A stretch of DNA of 64,000 nt from Pyropia haitanensis (taxonomy: Eukaryota > Rhodophyta > Bangiophyceae > Bangiales > Bangiaceae): assembly GCA_008729055.1 (NCBI GenBank), contig SDUX01000002.1:5607874-5671873 (forward strand), written 5' to 3'. The position numbers and the translations under genes are program-made. Positions 20,784 through 31,373 of the stretch are shown here, piece by piece (the first letter of the stretch is position 1; every line of letters starts with the position of its first letter). The notes under the pieces are model-generated. The model had not been told where the DNA came from. It ran no database searches and saw only the letters and a list, made by a program, of their open reading frames with translations.

Positions 20784-22715
20784 TCACCCCAGCAGCTGCC
20801 CCAAGAGGACGTTACCGACGGCCACTGCAGAGGCCAGCGCCTGCAACGCCGCCACCTCTGCCAGGCCCTTGACGGTGCCGACGCGGCTCAGCGGTTCCCC
20901 CCGCTCCCACGCAGACGGCCACTGGCGGGCGGGGCTCTCCACCCGGCACCGCGCCCACACGTCGGCCGACACCTGCGCGGCGTCCAGTGATGCGCCAGCC
21001 CCGACGTGGACGGTGGGCAGGACGGGCAGGCGACCGCCCAGCCGTTTCAGTGCGACAGCCCCGGTCGCGGGGCGTTCCAAAGTCAGCAGCGCGTTGGGGG
21101 CGGTCCCCCCGGGGAGGGCTGGCACCCGCGGCGGCCGCGGGTGGGATGCAACCCAGGCGGCCCCTTGTGCCTGCGCGGCAAATTGCGGAGCGGCCAGGTC
21201 TGGGGCTGATACCCAGGACACCTCCTCGTCGTCCAGGATGACTGCTGCCATGTCTTGGGCGGCGGTGGCGCCACCAAAAGCGTCCCCGAGGCCGTCAAAC
21301 AAAACCCCGACGGGGAGGGCAATGCCCGCCGCCCGAAAAGCGTGCGACTCGGCCAGCCCCTGGGCAACGGCGTCCGTGACCACTGCTACCGTACGGCGGG
21401 TGTGTAGGCCATACGTCAAGGCCGCCCGGCAGGTGCCGAGGACGACTAGCACGCTTTGCGCCAGTGGGTCAAGCTCTGCAGTGGCCACCTCCACACGCCT
21501 CACGGTGGCCTGGTACTCACGCACCTGGGTCAGGACCTCCGTATCCACATGCAGGTCGGAGCCCTTGAGCCCTAGCTGCGCTTGCGTCGGCACCGCACAC
21601 TCCGCCATCAGCCGGACAAAGACGCGGCGAAAGTAGGTGGGAGATCCAGGAAAGTCACCCACGTCATGCGTCACTGAGGCCTTGGTCACGTAGCCGAGGA
21701 GCTCCAGCAGCGGGGTATCCAGCAGCACCTGGATGCGCTGGATCTCCTCCCCCGGGTGGCAACGTTGAAAGTCCGCCTGGCGCATGCGGCCCAGCCGCAG
21801 GGCCGTGTCATCCATGGAGAAGATGTCCACTCCATTGTCTTCGTCCACGGTTCCTACGGGCGGCGGAGCGTCCATCAATGGCATCCCTTGTACGGCCCCT
21901 GGGTCGGCCAGTACTCTCACAGCCACGTAGCGTATGGCCAGAAGGATGCCCACGGACTCTGCCGGCTCATCGAGCGTGTGCAGTTGGGCCCAGCCTTCTC
22001 CGTACACATCTCGCAGCATCGCGCCCCCCGGCCACCAACTAAACACCAACGTGCCCCCGTCAGGGGCGCCCAGCACCTTGGCCACAAAGCCGCGAGCGGA
22101 AGGCTCCACCAACCCCCGTCCGACGACCCGGGCTGCCAGCGGCGTGCGGGGCCCAAGCAGGGCGATGAGGGTGGTGGCCACGGAGATGGCCGTCGACGCC
22201 CACGCGCCATTGACCACGGACGCCACCACGGTGAGGCTGTTGACCGCCACCGCTACGGGTATAACCAACCACGGGGAGGTACCCATCAGTGCCCACAGGG
22301 ATTGCTTCTCCCACGCGGGCGGCGCGCTCTGCGGCAGGAGTCCCCACAGCCCGGCGGCTGCCAGGAGCGGCGCCGCACAAGGCATCAGGTCCCGTGCCGT
22401 TGTGCGGGTGGACGGGTGGATGCTAAGCGCGAGGATGGCTCCGCACGACGCCCACCCTACGACCCCCGCCGCGGCGGCGTACACGGCCAGACGGTCCACC
22501 CGCCCGCCCGGCGACGCGGGCGACAGCGGCGAGTGGCGGACGGTGGTGGCCAGACGGAGGGCAATGAGCAGGGCCGTCGAGTAGACGAGGACAACCCCGT
22601 CTTGCCACCCCTCTGACGCCTTAACAATGACGGGGAGCGGGTTGGTGTCGGTGGCGATGGGGAGCGAGGTGGCCTCTGCCACCCGCAGCACGGCTGCGCA
22701 TGGGAGAGGAAACAT
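20784..22715 (-). CDS. Unrecognised multipass membrane protein, 643 aa
   Basis: A single-exon gene with good G/C third-position bias and no low-complexity repeats. Hydrophobic helices are visible at about residues 36-58, 75-100, 108-128, 143-167 and 170-190. A soluble region of about 400 residues follows, with two further short hydrophobic stretches (VGILLAIRYVAVRVL and SVLVVLGTCRAALTYG), and the last 25 residues are Ala/Leu-rich. An acidic segment GTVDEDNGVDIFSMDD is near 295. The membrane N-half plus soluble C-half and the total length are compatible with nucleoporin NDC1, but I see no diagnostic motif and do not assign it. The start at 22715 is the first ATG after clearly non-coding sequence. 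Confidence 0.6.
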   Translation of the reverse strand: MFPLPCAAVLRVAEATSLPIATDTNPLPVIVKASEGWQDGVVLVYSTALLIALRLATTVRHSPLSPASPGGRVDRLAVYAAAAGVVGWASCGAILALSIHPSTRTTARDLMPCAAPLLAAAGLWGLLPQSAPPAWEKQSLWALMGTSPWLVIPVAVAVNSLTVVASVVNGAWASTAISVATTLIALLGPRTPLAARVVGRGLVEPSARGFVAKVLGAPDGGTLVFSWWPGGAMLRDVYGEGWAQLHTLDEPAESVGILLAIRYVAVRVLADPGAVQGMPLMDAPPPVGTVDEDNGVDIFSMDDTALRLGRMRQADFQRCHPGEEIQRIQVLLDTPLLELLGYVTKASVTHDVGDFPGSPTYFRRVFVRLMAECAVPTQAQLGLKGSDLHVDTEVLTQVREYQATVRRVEVATAELDPLAQSVLVVLGTCRAALTYGLHTRRTVAVVTDAVAQGLAESHAFRAAGIALPVGVLFDGLGDAFGGATAAQDMAAVILDDEEVSWVSAPDLAAPQFAAQAQGAAWVASHPRPPRVPALPGGTAPNALLTLERPATGAVALKRLGGRLPVLPTVHVGAGASLDAAQVSADVWARCRVESPARQWPSAWERGEPLSRVGTVKGLAEVAALQALASAVAVGNVLLGQLLG

Positions 22716-23739
22716 TGAGGATGAGGGACAGGTGCGCGGCTGCGGCGGAGGCGGCCGAGGGCGGCGGCGGTGGCGACTGCAACGAGGGTAGTAGCAGCAG
22801 GGGCGCCACGCGGCGGTAGCTGCGTGGCGGTCGTTGCGGCCGTGTCGGCGGTTGCTTACCTGATGCAGAGGACCCGTTGACGGGCGTTACACGCGCAGAG
22901 CGCCAGACCAGGTGGTTTTCGGATGTGATCATGCGGTGGGCGCCGCCGCTCCACGGGCGACGCGGGCGGGTGGCTGGCCGGTTGGCGGGCGCGGCGTTGA
23001 CAGGGCAGCTGGGCGGCAGGGGACCACGTCTGTCAGGCCCCCTCCCCCCAGGAGCGGGCAGGGGCCTGATGAGGCCCCTCGTCCATGCGCGGCGGTCGAA
23101 CTCCCCCCCCCCCCTCCTCACCGTCCCCCATCCCCATCAGCGTGTCGGACGCCAGAGCCACCCCTCTGAACGATGCTTGCTTGCCTGCGTACGTCATGCC
23201 GCCTCTGCACGCAATCGCAACGGCTGGTGCGTGCGATGTGGGAGAGTTGCGGGGAAACGGAGCGGTGCGCGCCAGGCCAGCTCTCTATGCCGTCGAACGG
23301 TGTGCACCCAATCAGAAGGCGCGTTCGCGAAATGACCCTGGCCTTGCACAAGATTCCCGTGCATGCTACTGTATGCCGGTGGGCTGTTGTTGCAAGAGGC
23401 ACGCACGCTCCTTCAAACGAAACAAGAAGTTTGGCTGCCCTTCCCTCGCGCGGCAGTCATGTGGCGCAGGCAGCTCGCCGGCGACGCCCTCCCCGCCACC
23501 ACCACCGCTGCCGCCTATGCCAATGCCTCCAGCACCACCATCCCCAACCCCATGCCCACCCACACGCACGCCCGCACCCAACCGGGTGTATGAGGTATCC
23601 ACCAGTTGGTTCGTAGGTCCAGTTGCCGACCACCGCCGCCCCCCCTCCTCGTCCGGGCGAAGACCGCCAACGAGCCCGATCAGCAGCCGCTAGCCAACGC
23701 CGCCACCACTCACGAGTCCTTCCCCCGGACAGCCTCCGT
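22716..23739. other. Intergenic, nothing recognised
   Basis: Mixed GC-rich sequence between the membrane-protein start and a candidate terminal exon. Short frames on both strands lack motifs. A CCCACACGCACGCCCGCACCC simple stretch lies near 23560. Confidence 0.4.
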
Positions 23740-24113
23740 CTACGCGGCCTCCATTGATGACGGCGGGTCGGCCGCCCGCGTGAGCACCCCGTTTTCTTTG
23801 GGTGCCGCCAGGATGGCCGCGAGATGGTGGCCGACGGGGCGGCCGCAGGCAAAAGGCAGGCGGCAGTTGGTGGAAGCCCGCGCGAGTGACAGCGTCTCGG
23901 CTTCGAACCGCTCGCCCGCTGCCCCCCGCGCGACAGGCCGCTCCGTCAGGTGGGCAGAGACCGCGTCAATCGCGGCGTTCGCGCCGGCTGCCGCCCGCAC
24001 GACGGCCACGGCTGCCAGCAGTCGGTACGCCACGGTGGCATCGTCGGCCGACAGGGCCCGCGCTGCCGCGCGCACGTCGACGAGGACGGCGGCCGACCGG
24101 GGTCGATCTCTTT
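23740..24113 (-). CDS. Candidate terminal exon of an unknown protein
   Basis: The frame ending in TAG at 23740 has strong G/C third positions and a helical protein-like composition: AAVLVDVRAAARALSADDA, TVAYRLLAAVAVVRAAAG and FEAETLSLARAS. A possible 3' splice site (TTGGTCTCAG) lies just upstream at about 24114. Further upstream the strand enters the duplicated tRNA region, so the 5' part of the gene is missing, moved, or across a long intron. No family is recognised. Confidence 0.35.
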
Positions 24114-24162
24114 TCTGAGACCAATTGTTCCGCGCATGCAAGCGTCTCTTCACGTAAAGTAC

Positions 24163-24395
24163 GCACGTATGAGCTTGGTGACGTGTACGTTGTGCAGTGG
24201 CCACAAAAGAACGCACATCAAGATAGTCACAAAGGCAAGATTCTGATACAGTCAGTGGGCGCCTTCGACATGCGATTTGGCGCAATGGCTTAGGGGTAAA
24301 GCGTGTCACTCGTAATGATAAGATCCTGGGTTCGAATCCCAGTTGTGCCTCTTTTGATCCGAACTCAATGTATCTCACCGCCGCCGTCGATACCT
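24163..24395 (+). repeat. Left arm of an inverted duplication carrying tRNA-Thr
   Basis: About 230 bp, beginning near ACGTATGAGCTTGGTGACGT and ending near GTATCTCACCGCCGCCGTCG, is repeated in inverse orientation at 24910-25135. The tRNA gene inside is identical in both; the flanks have diverged by substitutions and small indels. Confidence 0.7.
24279..24350 (+). tRNA. tRNA-Thr (CGT)
   Basis: A complete 72-nt cloverleaf. Acceptor GGCGCAA pairs with TTGTGCC, D-stem GCTT with AAGC, anticodon stem TGTCA with TGATA around loop CTCGTAA (anticodon CGT at 24311-24313). The T-arm is CTGGG-TTCGAAT-CCCAG and the discriminator base T. There is no intron. The TTTT at 24352-24355 is the RNA polymerase III terminator. 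Confidence 0.93.
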
Positions 24396-24909
24396 TCCAC
24401 GCACCATAACTCGTTAGCATTTTTCTACAAGGTGTGCCTTCCAAAACAAGCCGTAATACAAGAGCCAGCACTGGAAACGGAATTCTGTTGAAATTTTCTA
24501 TTTTTGCCGCACACGGTAAAGCGGAAATTTTGGCACCAGTGGACGCAGCTCGACGAGCTCTATCTCTTTAGGATCTTCGTTCTCGATAATGTCCTCTTTG
24601 TCGTCCTTCAGTGCGGAAAATACCGCTTCAGGTGCTCGCTCTTGTTATCAGATTTTGATGGCACACATTAAACAAAAACGCCAATGTGTTCAGGCGCGGG
24701 CCAGGGACAGTCTTTCTCCTTCGTTGAGCACCCTTTGTGCCAACCGTAAGCCCGTTGACCGCAGCACAATTTTGCATTTTCATTGGTCGGTGAAGACGAT
24801 CGAATGCTGACACATGCGATTATCGAGCTGGAAACGTCGGTTGACCTGCATTAATTACCAGACACCGTGCCTAAGGCAGGACGTCACAGCAATAGAGAAC
24901 AACCGCACC
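24396..24909. other. Spacer between the inverted tRNA arms
   Basis: About 510 bp of comparatively AT-rich sequence with short frames only. No gene, repeat or RNA fold stands out. Confidence 0.5.
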
Positions 24910-25135
24910 GACAGCAGCGGTGAGATACACTGGGTTCGAAACAAAAGAGGCACAACTGGGATTCGAACCCAGGATCTTATCATTACGAGTGACACGCTTT
25001 ACCCCTAAGCCATTGCGCCAAATCTCATGTCGGCGGCGTCCACTGACTGTAGCATGATCATAAATGTTACATATTCATCATGTGCATTCTTTGGTGGCCA
25101 CTGCACACCATACACGTCACCAAGCTCATACGTCC
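24910..25135 (-). repeat. Right arm of the tRNA-Thr inverted duplication
   Basis: The reverse complement matches 24163-24395, with an identical tRNA and diverged flanks. The shared upstream block (GAGCTTGGTGACGTGTA, then TGTGCAGTGGCCAC) lies about 110 bp before the tRNA in each copy. Confidence 0.7.
24948..25019 (-). tRNA. tRNA-Thr (CGT), second copy
   Basis: Identical in all 72 positions to the copy at 24279-24350 and in opposite orientation. Its terminator is TTTT on the minus strand (AAAA at 24943-24946). Confidence 0.93.
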
Positions 25136-25885
25136 TCTTCGACTTGTGTTTGAACGCTGTGCCCGCACCGTGTCGATATTTCGCGTCACATCGGGACGGC
25201 AACGTGTATGCCTGCACACGGTGACTGACGACAGTCGAATGCAGTCTGGTCCGAGTCTTTTTTTTGGTTCGCAGCCGAGCTCTCAGCTGGCAGAGTGTTG
25301 GTTCCATGATTCTGCGGGCTGCTAGTCCTCTTGCGTCTAGTTCCACCGTCAGAAAGCAAAAGCGCTATTTACAGAATGCGGATCACGAGCAAAGAGGGAG
25401 CAACGAGCGGAGGGAGGAATGCCGCGTCAGAAGTGCCCTGCCATCGTTGAAGAGCCGCGCTTATGTAGCGTTAACCATGAAACCTTTCTTTTCTCTTTTC
25501 TTGAAAGGTACAGTGCAACGTCTCACGTGCCCTGGAGCAGATCAAGAGAGTGGTCCTCGTTCATGTGTCTAGCAGTTGTCCTAGAACATTCCTATTTCGT
25601 TGATCAGGACGGGGGATGGGCCAGTCCACGCTCGTTCTTCACTAGAGTGCGGGCCTCTCGGCCGGACGACTTGACTCGTGCACTCCCCTCAATTGTTCCG
25701 ATCAGAGCATGTCTATCGGGGAGCCAAAAAGTTATATCCAAAAAGCTATTTTCTTTTGCGCCAGGAGAGCGCATGTCTATCGGTGTGGAGCTATTTTTAA
25801 CTTTTCCGCCACAAGTTCTTCTGAAGTCCCAAGTGTGGTGGAGACTGGACGAGCACCGCTGCACGCCAGAGGCTGCTCCCATCCC

Positions 25886-25917
25886 GGCGCAGTGCTACCA
25901 AACCCGTGGACCCCTGG
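25886..25917 (+). repeat. Inverted repeat arm, left
   Basis: CAGTGCTACCAAACCCGTGG plus ACCCCTGG matches, in reverse complement, 27586-27617. About 31 bp are essentially identical; the sequences outside and inside differ. This may mark the ends of a 1.7-kb element, but no target duplication was found. Confidence 0.55.
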
Positions 25918-26924
25918 AGAACAAAATTTGGCCGGAATCGGGCGTGCGCGGGCGTGCAGCGGCGTGCAAACCCCCCTCTACGGTATCGCAGAGGCCGATT
26001 TTTCCAACACCTGCCCTATAGCGCCGCTCAGTCGTCCGTGCACGGGCTCCGGTGCACTTTTTTTCCACCCATACATGGAGAGCGTACTGGAGCTCGTGAT
26101 GGACCTCGACCATATCACCGGAGGGCGTGCACGTCGTTCCCCGCCGAACGACAAATCGCAGTGCACGCGGACGCCTGTAACTCGTGCCGCCGATGCACAA
26201 GTTATTCTGGAGTCGTGCAGGCGATGCACGAGTTCCGCACGCGGCCCAGCCGAGGATCGTGCAACGCGTGCGTAAGTCGGTCACATTTAACCCGGAATGA
26301 TGCACGGTTTCGCGACATTGCGTCGCCATGTGAGCAGGCCTTCCAGAAACTACTGGGTACACCCGACCAGAGAGCCCTTCATTCCGTGCTGTTTGTCCGA
26401 CATGATGGACTGACTCGATCCTAAGACCATCAGATGGCCCACACAGGAAGCCCATTGCACGGCGGTTGCCCAATCAGCAAGGACGTTACGGCCTCACACA
26501 GTCATACCCTCCCATTTCCAAAATCTGTTGTGACCTCATACCAAAACGCAAGTCGACCCAACAAGTGAAGGCACTCCCCTCCACCCGCACCACACGCACA
26601 CCTCGTGTAGCAAACTGACTGGGCGCGGAAGTCACCGGCACCTGCGTTGCCGTTGCAGCCGACCCACCAATGAAGGCCCAACCCCCGCGACCCGTCTCTG
26701 TCTGAGCGACCGCCCGACACCGCCCGTGCTCGTTACACGACCACGACCCTACCGCGACAAGAAGGCATCGAGTCGCAAGCATCTCCCCCATCAAAAAGAT
26801 CCCCACAAGGCGGCAGTTTTGTAGATGACGCAGACCCACCCCCTCGGCGCCCCTCCCCTGCCCCCGGCGGCTTTCTGCTGTCAATGGCTACGTGACGGCC
26901 AGCGTCTCCCTCACGAGTACATGT

Positions 26925-27225
26925 CGCGCCCGACGGTGGAGCGACAGCACCTGGCCGCCGGTGCCGCCTCCTCCGACGTCTTTCCGACGAAGTGACGCCG
27001 CCGCCGCCCTCCCCCGTGACGACGGCACGGCAGCTGCCGGCGACCAGTGCCGCCCCCACAGGTCTCTTCTTCACGGCGGGGTCGACCTCCCTGCCGTCCC
27101 CTGCGACGACGGCGCGGCAGCTGCCGGCGGCCGGTGCCGCCCCCACCGGTCCCCCCTTCGTGGCGGGGTCGGGGCCCCCGCCGCACCCCCGACGGCGGAG
27201 CGGCAGCTACCAGCGGCTGGTATGA
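26925..27225. repeat. Minisatellite, 82-84 bp unit, 2 good and 2 diverged copies
   Basis: The core CGGCAGCTGCCGGCG, then GTGCCGCCCCCAC and GGCGGGGTCG, recurs at about 27030 and 27115. Diverged copies lie at about 26940 and 27195. Confidence 0.6.
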
Positions 27226-27585
27226 GGCACCCATTTTTGACGAATGTGAGCGTACAATGAAGTGTATATATCTGGCGAAGCTGGTGCTGTCGGAGACCTT
27301 GGCAATAAATGCAACTCAAGTGCAGCGGGGTCGCAGTACAGCTTCAGAAGACTTGGGCTGTGGCTGGCCCAAGTCGCAGTGTGCCTTTCGAGGGCTTGGC
27401 CCGCACTAGACCGAAAATGCTCAGGCAATGCCGAATTGAGGCACGCCGCTGCACGAGGAGGAGCAGCCTCCTGCACGCCCCCTCACGTCGGCGGCACGCG
27501 GCGCTCACGAAGGCTGACACGCCTCGCGTGCCGCACATGCACAACTTCGGGCCGGAGTCGTGCTGATTTCACGTCCCGCACGCTC

Positions 27586-27617
27586 GCCAGGGGTCCACGG
27601 GTTTGGTAGCACTGCGC
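27586..27617 (-). repeat. Inverted repeat arm, right
   Basis: The reverse-complement partner of 25886-25917, reading CCAGGGGTCCACGGGTTTGG and TAGCACTGCGC on the plus strand. Confidence 0.55.
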
Positions 27618-30600
27618 GGACCGGGCTGTGCCACACCCTGCCGGTCTTCTGCACCATCATCCCCGCTCCCCCCCCCCCTCCCCCGATCCTCATCCGCGGT
27701 CGCACCCATCAACAGGTCGCCGCCCCGTGAAGGTCTTGACAAACATCACCGAGGCACGCGCTGTGAGGAGCAAGTGAAGCCAAGCGCCGAAGCGCTTCCT
27801 GTCAACGGGTGGGTAGCGCACACCAATGGGTGTATAAACAAAAGTTGTGGCCACTGCTGTCAGAGTGGCAATGACGGGATGACCGATGCTGGGTGAGATA
27901 ACCGGCGTGCACAGGGAGGATGTCAGTGGAGAGCGACCAGCAGCACTGCAAGAGAGAAATAAATATCAGGGAAGGGACGACGAGAAGCGCAGTAGATGGG
28001 AGAACAATGTGCAACGACCCGATGGGGATGCGCACAGCCGGAGACCACCCGCCCAAAGCACACGCCTGAGCTTCTCTTGACACTCACAAGGCACCACCTG
28101 GTGGGCTCGGTAGACTGGGTGCCCGCACCATAGGGGGAGGGGGAAAAAGAGGGCAGCTGCCCGTCCAATGCCCACTCTGGAGGTGCCCCGCATGCAGTGG
28201 CGCAGTCCCACTACGGCTTCGACCCAACGGGGCGGCGCCAGACCCGCCACGCGCTCAGCCGACACCGTCCACCATCAAGCCAGGCGGCCACACGGCCAAG
28301 ACGGACAGCCACCGCCCCACAACAGCCGAGGTCCGTGCCACTGGCACCCATCCCGCGCCGGCGCACGGGCATCAGCCCGGCGGCACCTTGCGTGGGCAGC
28401 GCGGCGGCCAGCACGCCGGCGGCGCGGACAGCAGCAGGGTGCGCGGGGGGGGCCTAGACCGGCGACCCACCCCCCCACACACACGTCGTAACGGCCCGCC
28501 AACGCGCCACGCCGTCAGGCGCGTCCGTCACAGCGGCGACCAGCCGCGCCCGCCCGCGCGGCAGGCCAAGGAGACCCCCGCCAGCCTGCGGCGCCCGCCG
28601 CCCCAGCAGCCACCACAACCACCACCGTTGCGCGCCCGCGTCATCGAGCACCACGACCCCTCACCCCCCGTGCCACAACAGCCCAGCGAGGGCGGGTGGG
28701 TGCACCGCCGCGGTCAACGGGTAGCCGCGTCGTCCAACACAGGGGGAGGGTGGGCGGCGGGGTGGAGGATATGGGAAGGCCGCGCGGGCGAGTCGCGCCG
28801 GTGAGCGACGGGGTGACGGCGGAGGGAGTGGGGCACCTAGCCCATCGTCGGCCCGCCGCTCCCGTCAGCCCCTCCCCCCCCGCCCCTCCTTACCCCATCC
28901 GCAAAGCGGCCACCACGACGACCTCTGTGCAACCTCTGCGCACAGAGGTGACGACCTCTGTGTACATAGGTGCGACAGACAGGGCGTGGCGTGGAAGGTC
29001 GAGCGGGCGGGCGGGCGGGCGGGCGGGCAGGCGGGCGGGTGGGCGGGCGGGAGGGACGGGGGGGGGTGTGGGGGGGCGGGCAGACACCACTTCGGTGGCT
29101 AGCGGGGTGGCCAGCGCAGCCACGCGCGCCGTGCGCCGCACGGCCGCCGTCACAACCGTTGTTGCCGCCTCGTGTCGGCGGGGGGAAGGAAGGGGGGCGG
29201 GGGGGGGGGCGAGCAGGGCCGCAGGCGAGCCGCGAGGCCCCCGCACGTGCGCGACGGCGAGCAGCGGCCGTGAGGTGACCCCCCCCGACAGGACCCTCCC
29301 GCCGAGGCGGGGTGGGAGAGAAACACGGGGTGGCTTGGACGGCGGCGAGAGGGGTGACGGCGGGCGTGGCGGGGGGGGGGGGGGGGGGGGGGGCGGGGGG
29401 CGCGGGGGAGAGTCGCCGAGAGTCGAGCACGGCAAACGTCCGGCGGGGGAAGGCATGAAAAGAAAAGAAAAGTGCGGCCGTCGGCGGCCGCCAGCCAGTC
29501 GCAGTCGACCGCGGCGTCAGGGGGGTGCTGGCAGTGACAGGGCTGCCGCCGCGGCGAGCGGGTGGCAAGGGGGGGGGGGGGCCTCCCGGCTGCCGGGACG
29601 CGTGCCTCCCGGCAGCCCCCCCCGGCCCAAACCGGCGGTGCGGTGGCGGAAGGGGGCACCGGAGCGGGCGGCAAGCGGGGGGTGGTGGAGGGGGTGGTGG
29701 GGCCGGGGGGGGAGGAGGAGGCGGGAGCCGCGGCGCCGGCGGCCGGCCGCGTCGCCCCCGCCCGTCCACACCGGCGGCGGCTGCCAATTGCGGCCGCTCC
29801 CGCCACCGCCGCGGGGCCCGACAGGCGACGCGGGGCGGGGGCGTCCCGCCTGGCAGCCCACGTGGGGCAGGTGAGTGGGGGGGGGGGCGGGGGCGCCCTC
29901 CCCACCGAGCGCGCGCCCCCCCCCCCACCCCCCCCCCCCCTCCCCGCCCGGCCGACGCCGCCCGCACCCCACGGGTGCGCGGCGCCACGACAGCCGTCGG
30001 CAGGGTGCACTTGGTCCCCCACGGTGTTGGCAGCCGCCACAGCGTGTGTGCTGCCGCGCGAGGCGGCGGCGGCGGGGGCGGTCAACACCACCACCCGGGC
30101 CGGACGCGACGACGCGGCCGCCGGCGGGGGGGGGGGGGGGCCGACCCGCGGGGGCGGCCGCCGGCCGGGGTGGTGGTGGAGGGGGCCAGCCGCGGCGGCG
30201 GCGGCGGCGGCGGGGGACCGCCCTGGCACGGCGGGCGCGTGCGCCCACACAGCCGCCGCGGCGGCGGCCGCCACGCCCCCCACCACCACCCCGCGCCGCG
30301 TGCGCGGGGGCGGCGGCGGGGCCAGCCACGACGGCGCCACCCCCACGCCCCCCGCCAGCGTGCGCGAGTGGCGGTGGCCGCCCGCCGCCGCGGCCCGTCG
30401 GCGCGCGCCCCGTGACGGCCGGGAGGGGCCGCCGGCGGGGTGCCCCCCCCTCGCCCCTCCCACCCCCACCCCACCGCCCCCCCCCCCCTTCCGGCCACAC
30501 CCGCCGGCCACCCCGCGCGCGCGCCACACCCGCCGGCGCCAGCACCCACCACCCGCGGGCGAGGGAGGGGGGGGCCTCGCCGCCCGCGCTGCCCGTCGCC

Positions 30601-31373
30601 ATGGGCGGGCCGTGCTTGACCGGCCGCGGCGCCGTCTACCGACGCGGTTGGCGGCCCCCCCCCCCCCGTTCTCGACCCGCCCGTCCGCCGGCGCGCACAC
30701 GGTGCACCGGTGTCTGTCTGCGGTGGCGGGCGACCACCCCGCGCCGCTCGTGACGCTCTTGACGCTGCCGCATGCGCTGGGGCGCGCCCGCCCCCCACGC
30801 CGCCGCTCCCCGTCCCGGCACGCACGCCCTCGTGTGACACGCCTCGCCGCCCGTCACGCCGTCTCGCTCCACCGCCCCCTGCGACTACTTGTTCCCCCAC
30901 CCGCCGCCGTTGGCGCTCCTCGCCCGTCGTGACGGGACGTTGCCGCCGGCTCTGTGTGTGCCGGTCGTGCGTGGGGTGCCCGTTGTCGGTGGTGTTGCGG
31001 GGTGGGCGTCGGCGCTCGCCTTTGCCGCTCCTTGTTGCGGGCGTTGCTCCGTCGTTGCCGCGCGTGGGCCCGGCCGCTCGTCCCGGGGGGCGGTGTTGCT
31101 GCACGCCCCGGTGGGTCGGTTGGTTGTGCCCGCGTCGGTGCGCCCCGTGGACCTCTTTTTGTTTGTGTGTGGACGCGGACGTGGTGGCACCGCGTGTGTG
31201 CGAGCGGTCTCTGTTGCCTTGTCGCACGCCGTGGGTGTCGGCCACACCCCCCGTTCACCACGGTGGCCGTGTGTCGGTTGTTGCGGAGCTGAGGACGACG
31301 TGACGACCTCCGTTTGTTTTGCGGGCCCTTCCTCCTTGTGCGCGACCTCACCGCCGCGCACGGACACGTCACG
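27618..31373. other. Long gene-poor GC-rich stretch
   Basis: About 3.7 kb with no recognisable protein. Features seen: a perfect hairpin at 28921-28949, a GGGC microsatellite at about 29008-29050, poly-G runs (for example 29370-29393) and C runs at 29927-29942. Frames of 300-500 residues exist in several phases at once, which marks them as composition artefacts. The last 300 bp are the promoter side of the RFTS gene; the segment 30930-31320 is rich in G and T. Confidence 0.5.
28921..28949. repeat. Perfect 10-bp hairpin
   Basis: ACCTCTGTGC, a 9-base spacer and GCACAGAGGT. The half-site ACCTCTG appears again in the loop and just downstream (28954), giving several overlapping inverted and direct copies within 45 bp. 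Confidence 0.6.

Larger units (their letters stand above)
25136..27585. other. Gene-poor stretch with repeats
   Basis: No supported gene. The part 25230-25820 is relatively AT-rich. The phrase GCATGTCTATCGG occurs twice (about 25708 and 25771). An inverted repeat pair (25886-25917 with 27586-27617) encloses most of the region, and an 82-84 bp minisatellite lies at 26925-27225. Minus-strand frame 26486-26884 is open but unrecognised. Confidence 0.45.

Noticed and set aside
20784..22715. Assignment to nucleoporin NDC1
   Set aside because: Topology and length fit, but no diagnostic sequence could be pointed to.
25886..27617. hAT transposon
   Set aside because: The ends start CAGTG but there is no 8-bp target duplication and no transposase, so only an inverted repeat is reported.
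28696..30932. Several 300-500 residue ORFs on both strands
   Set aside because: Simultaneously open in multiple frames, low complexity and without motifs.
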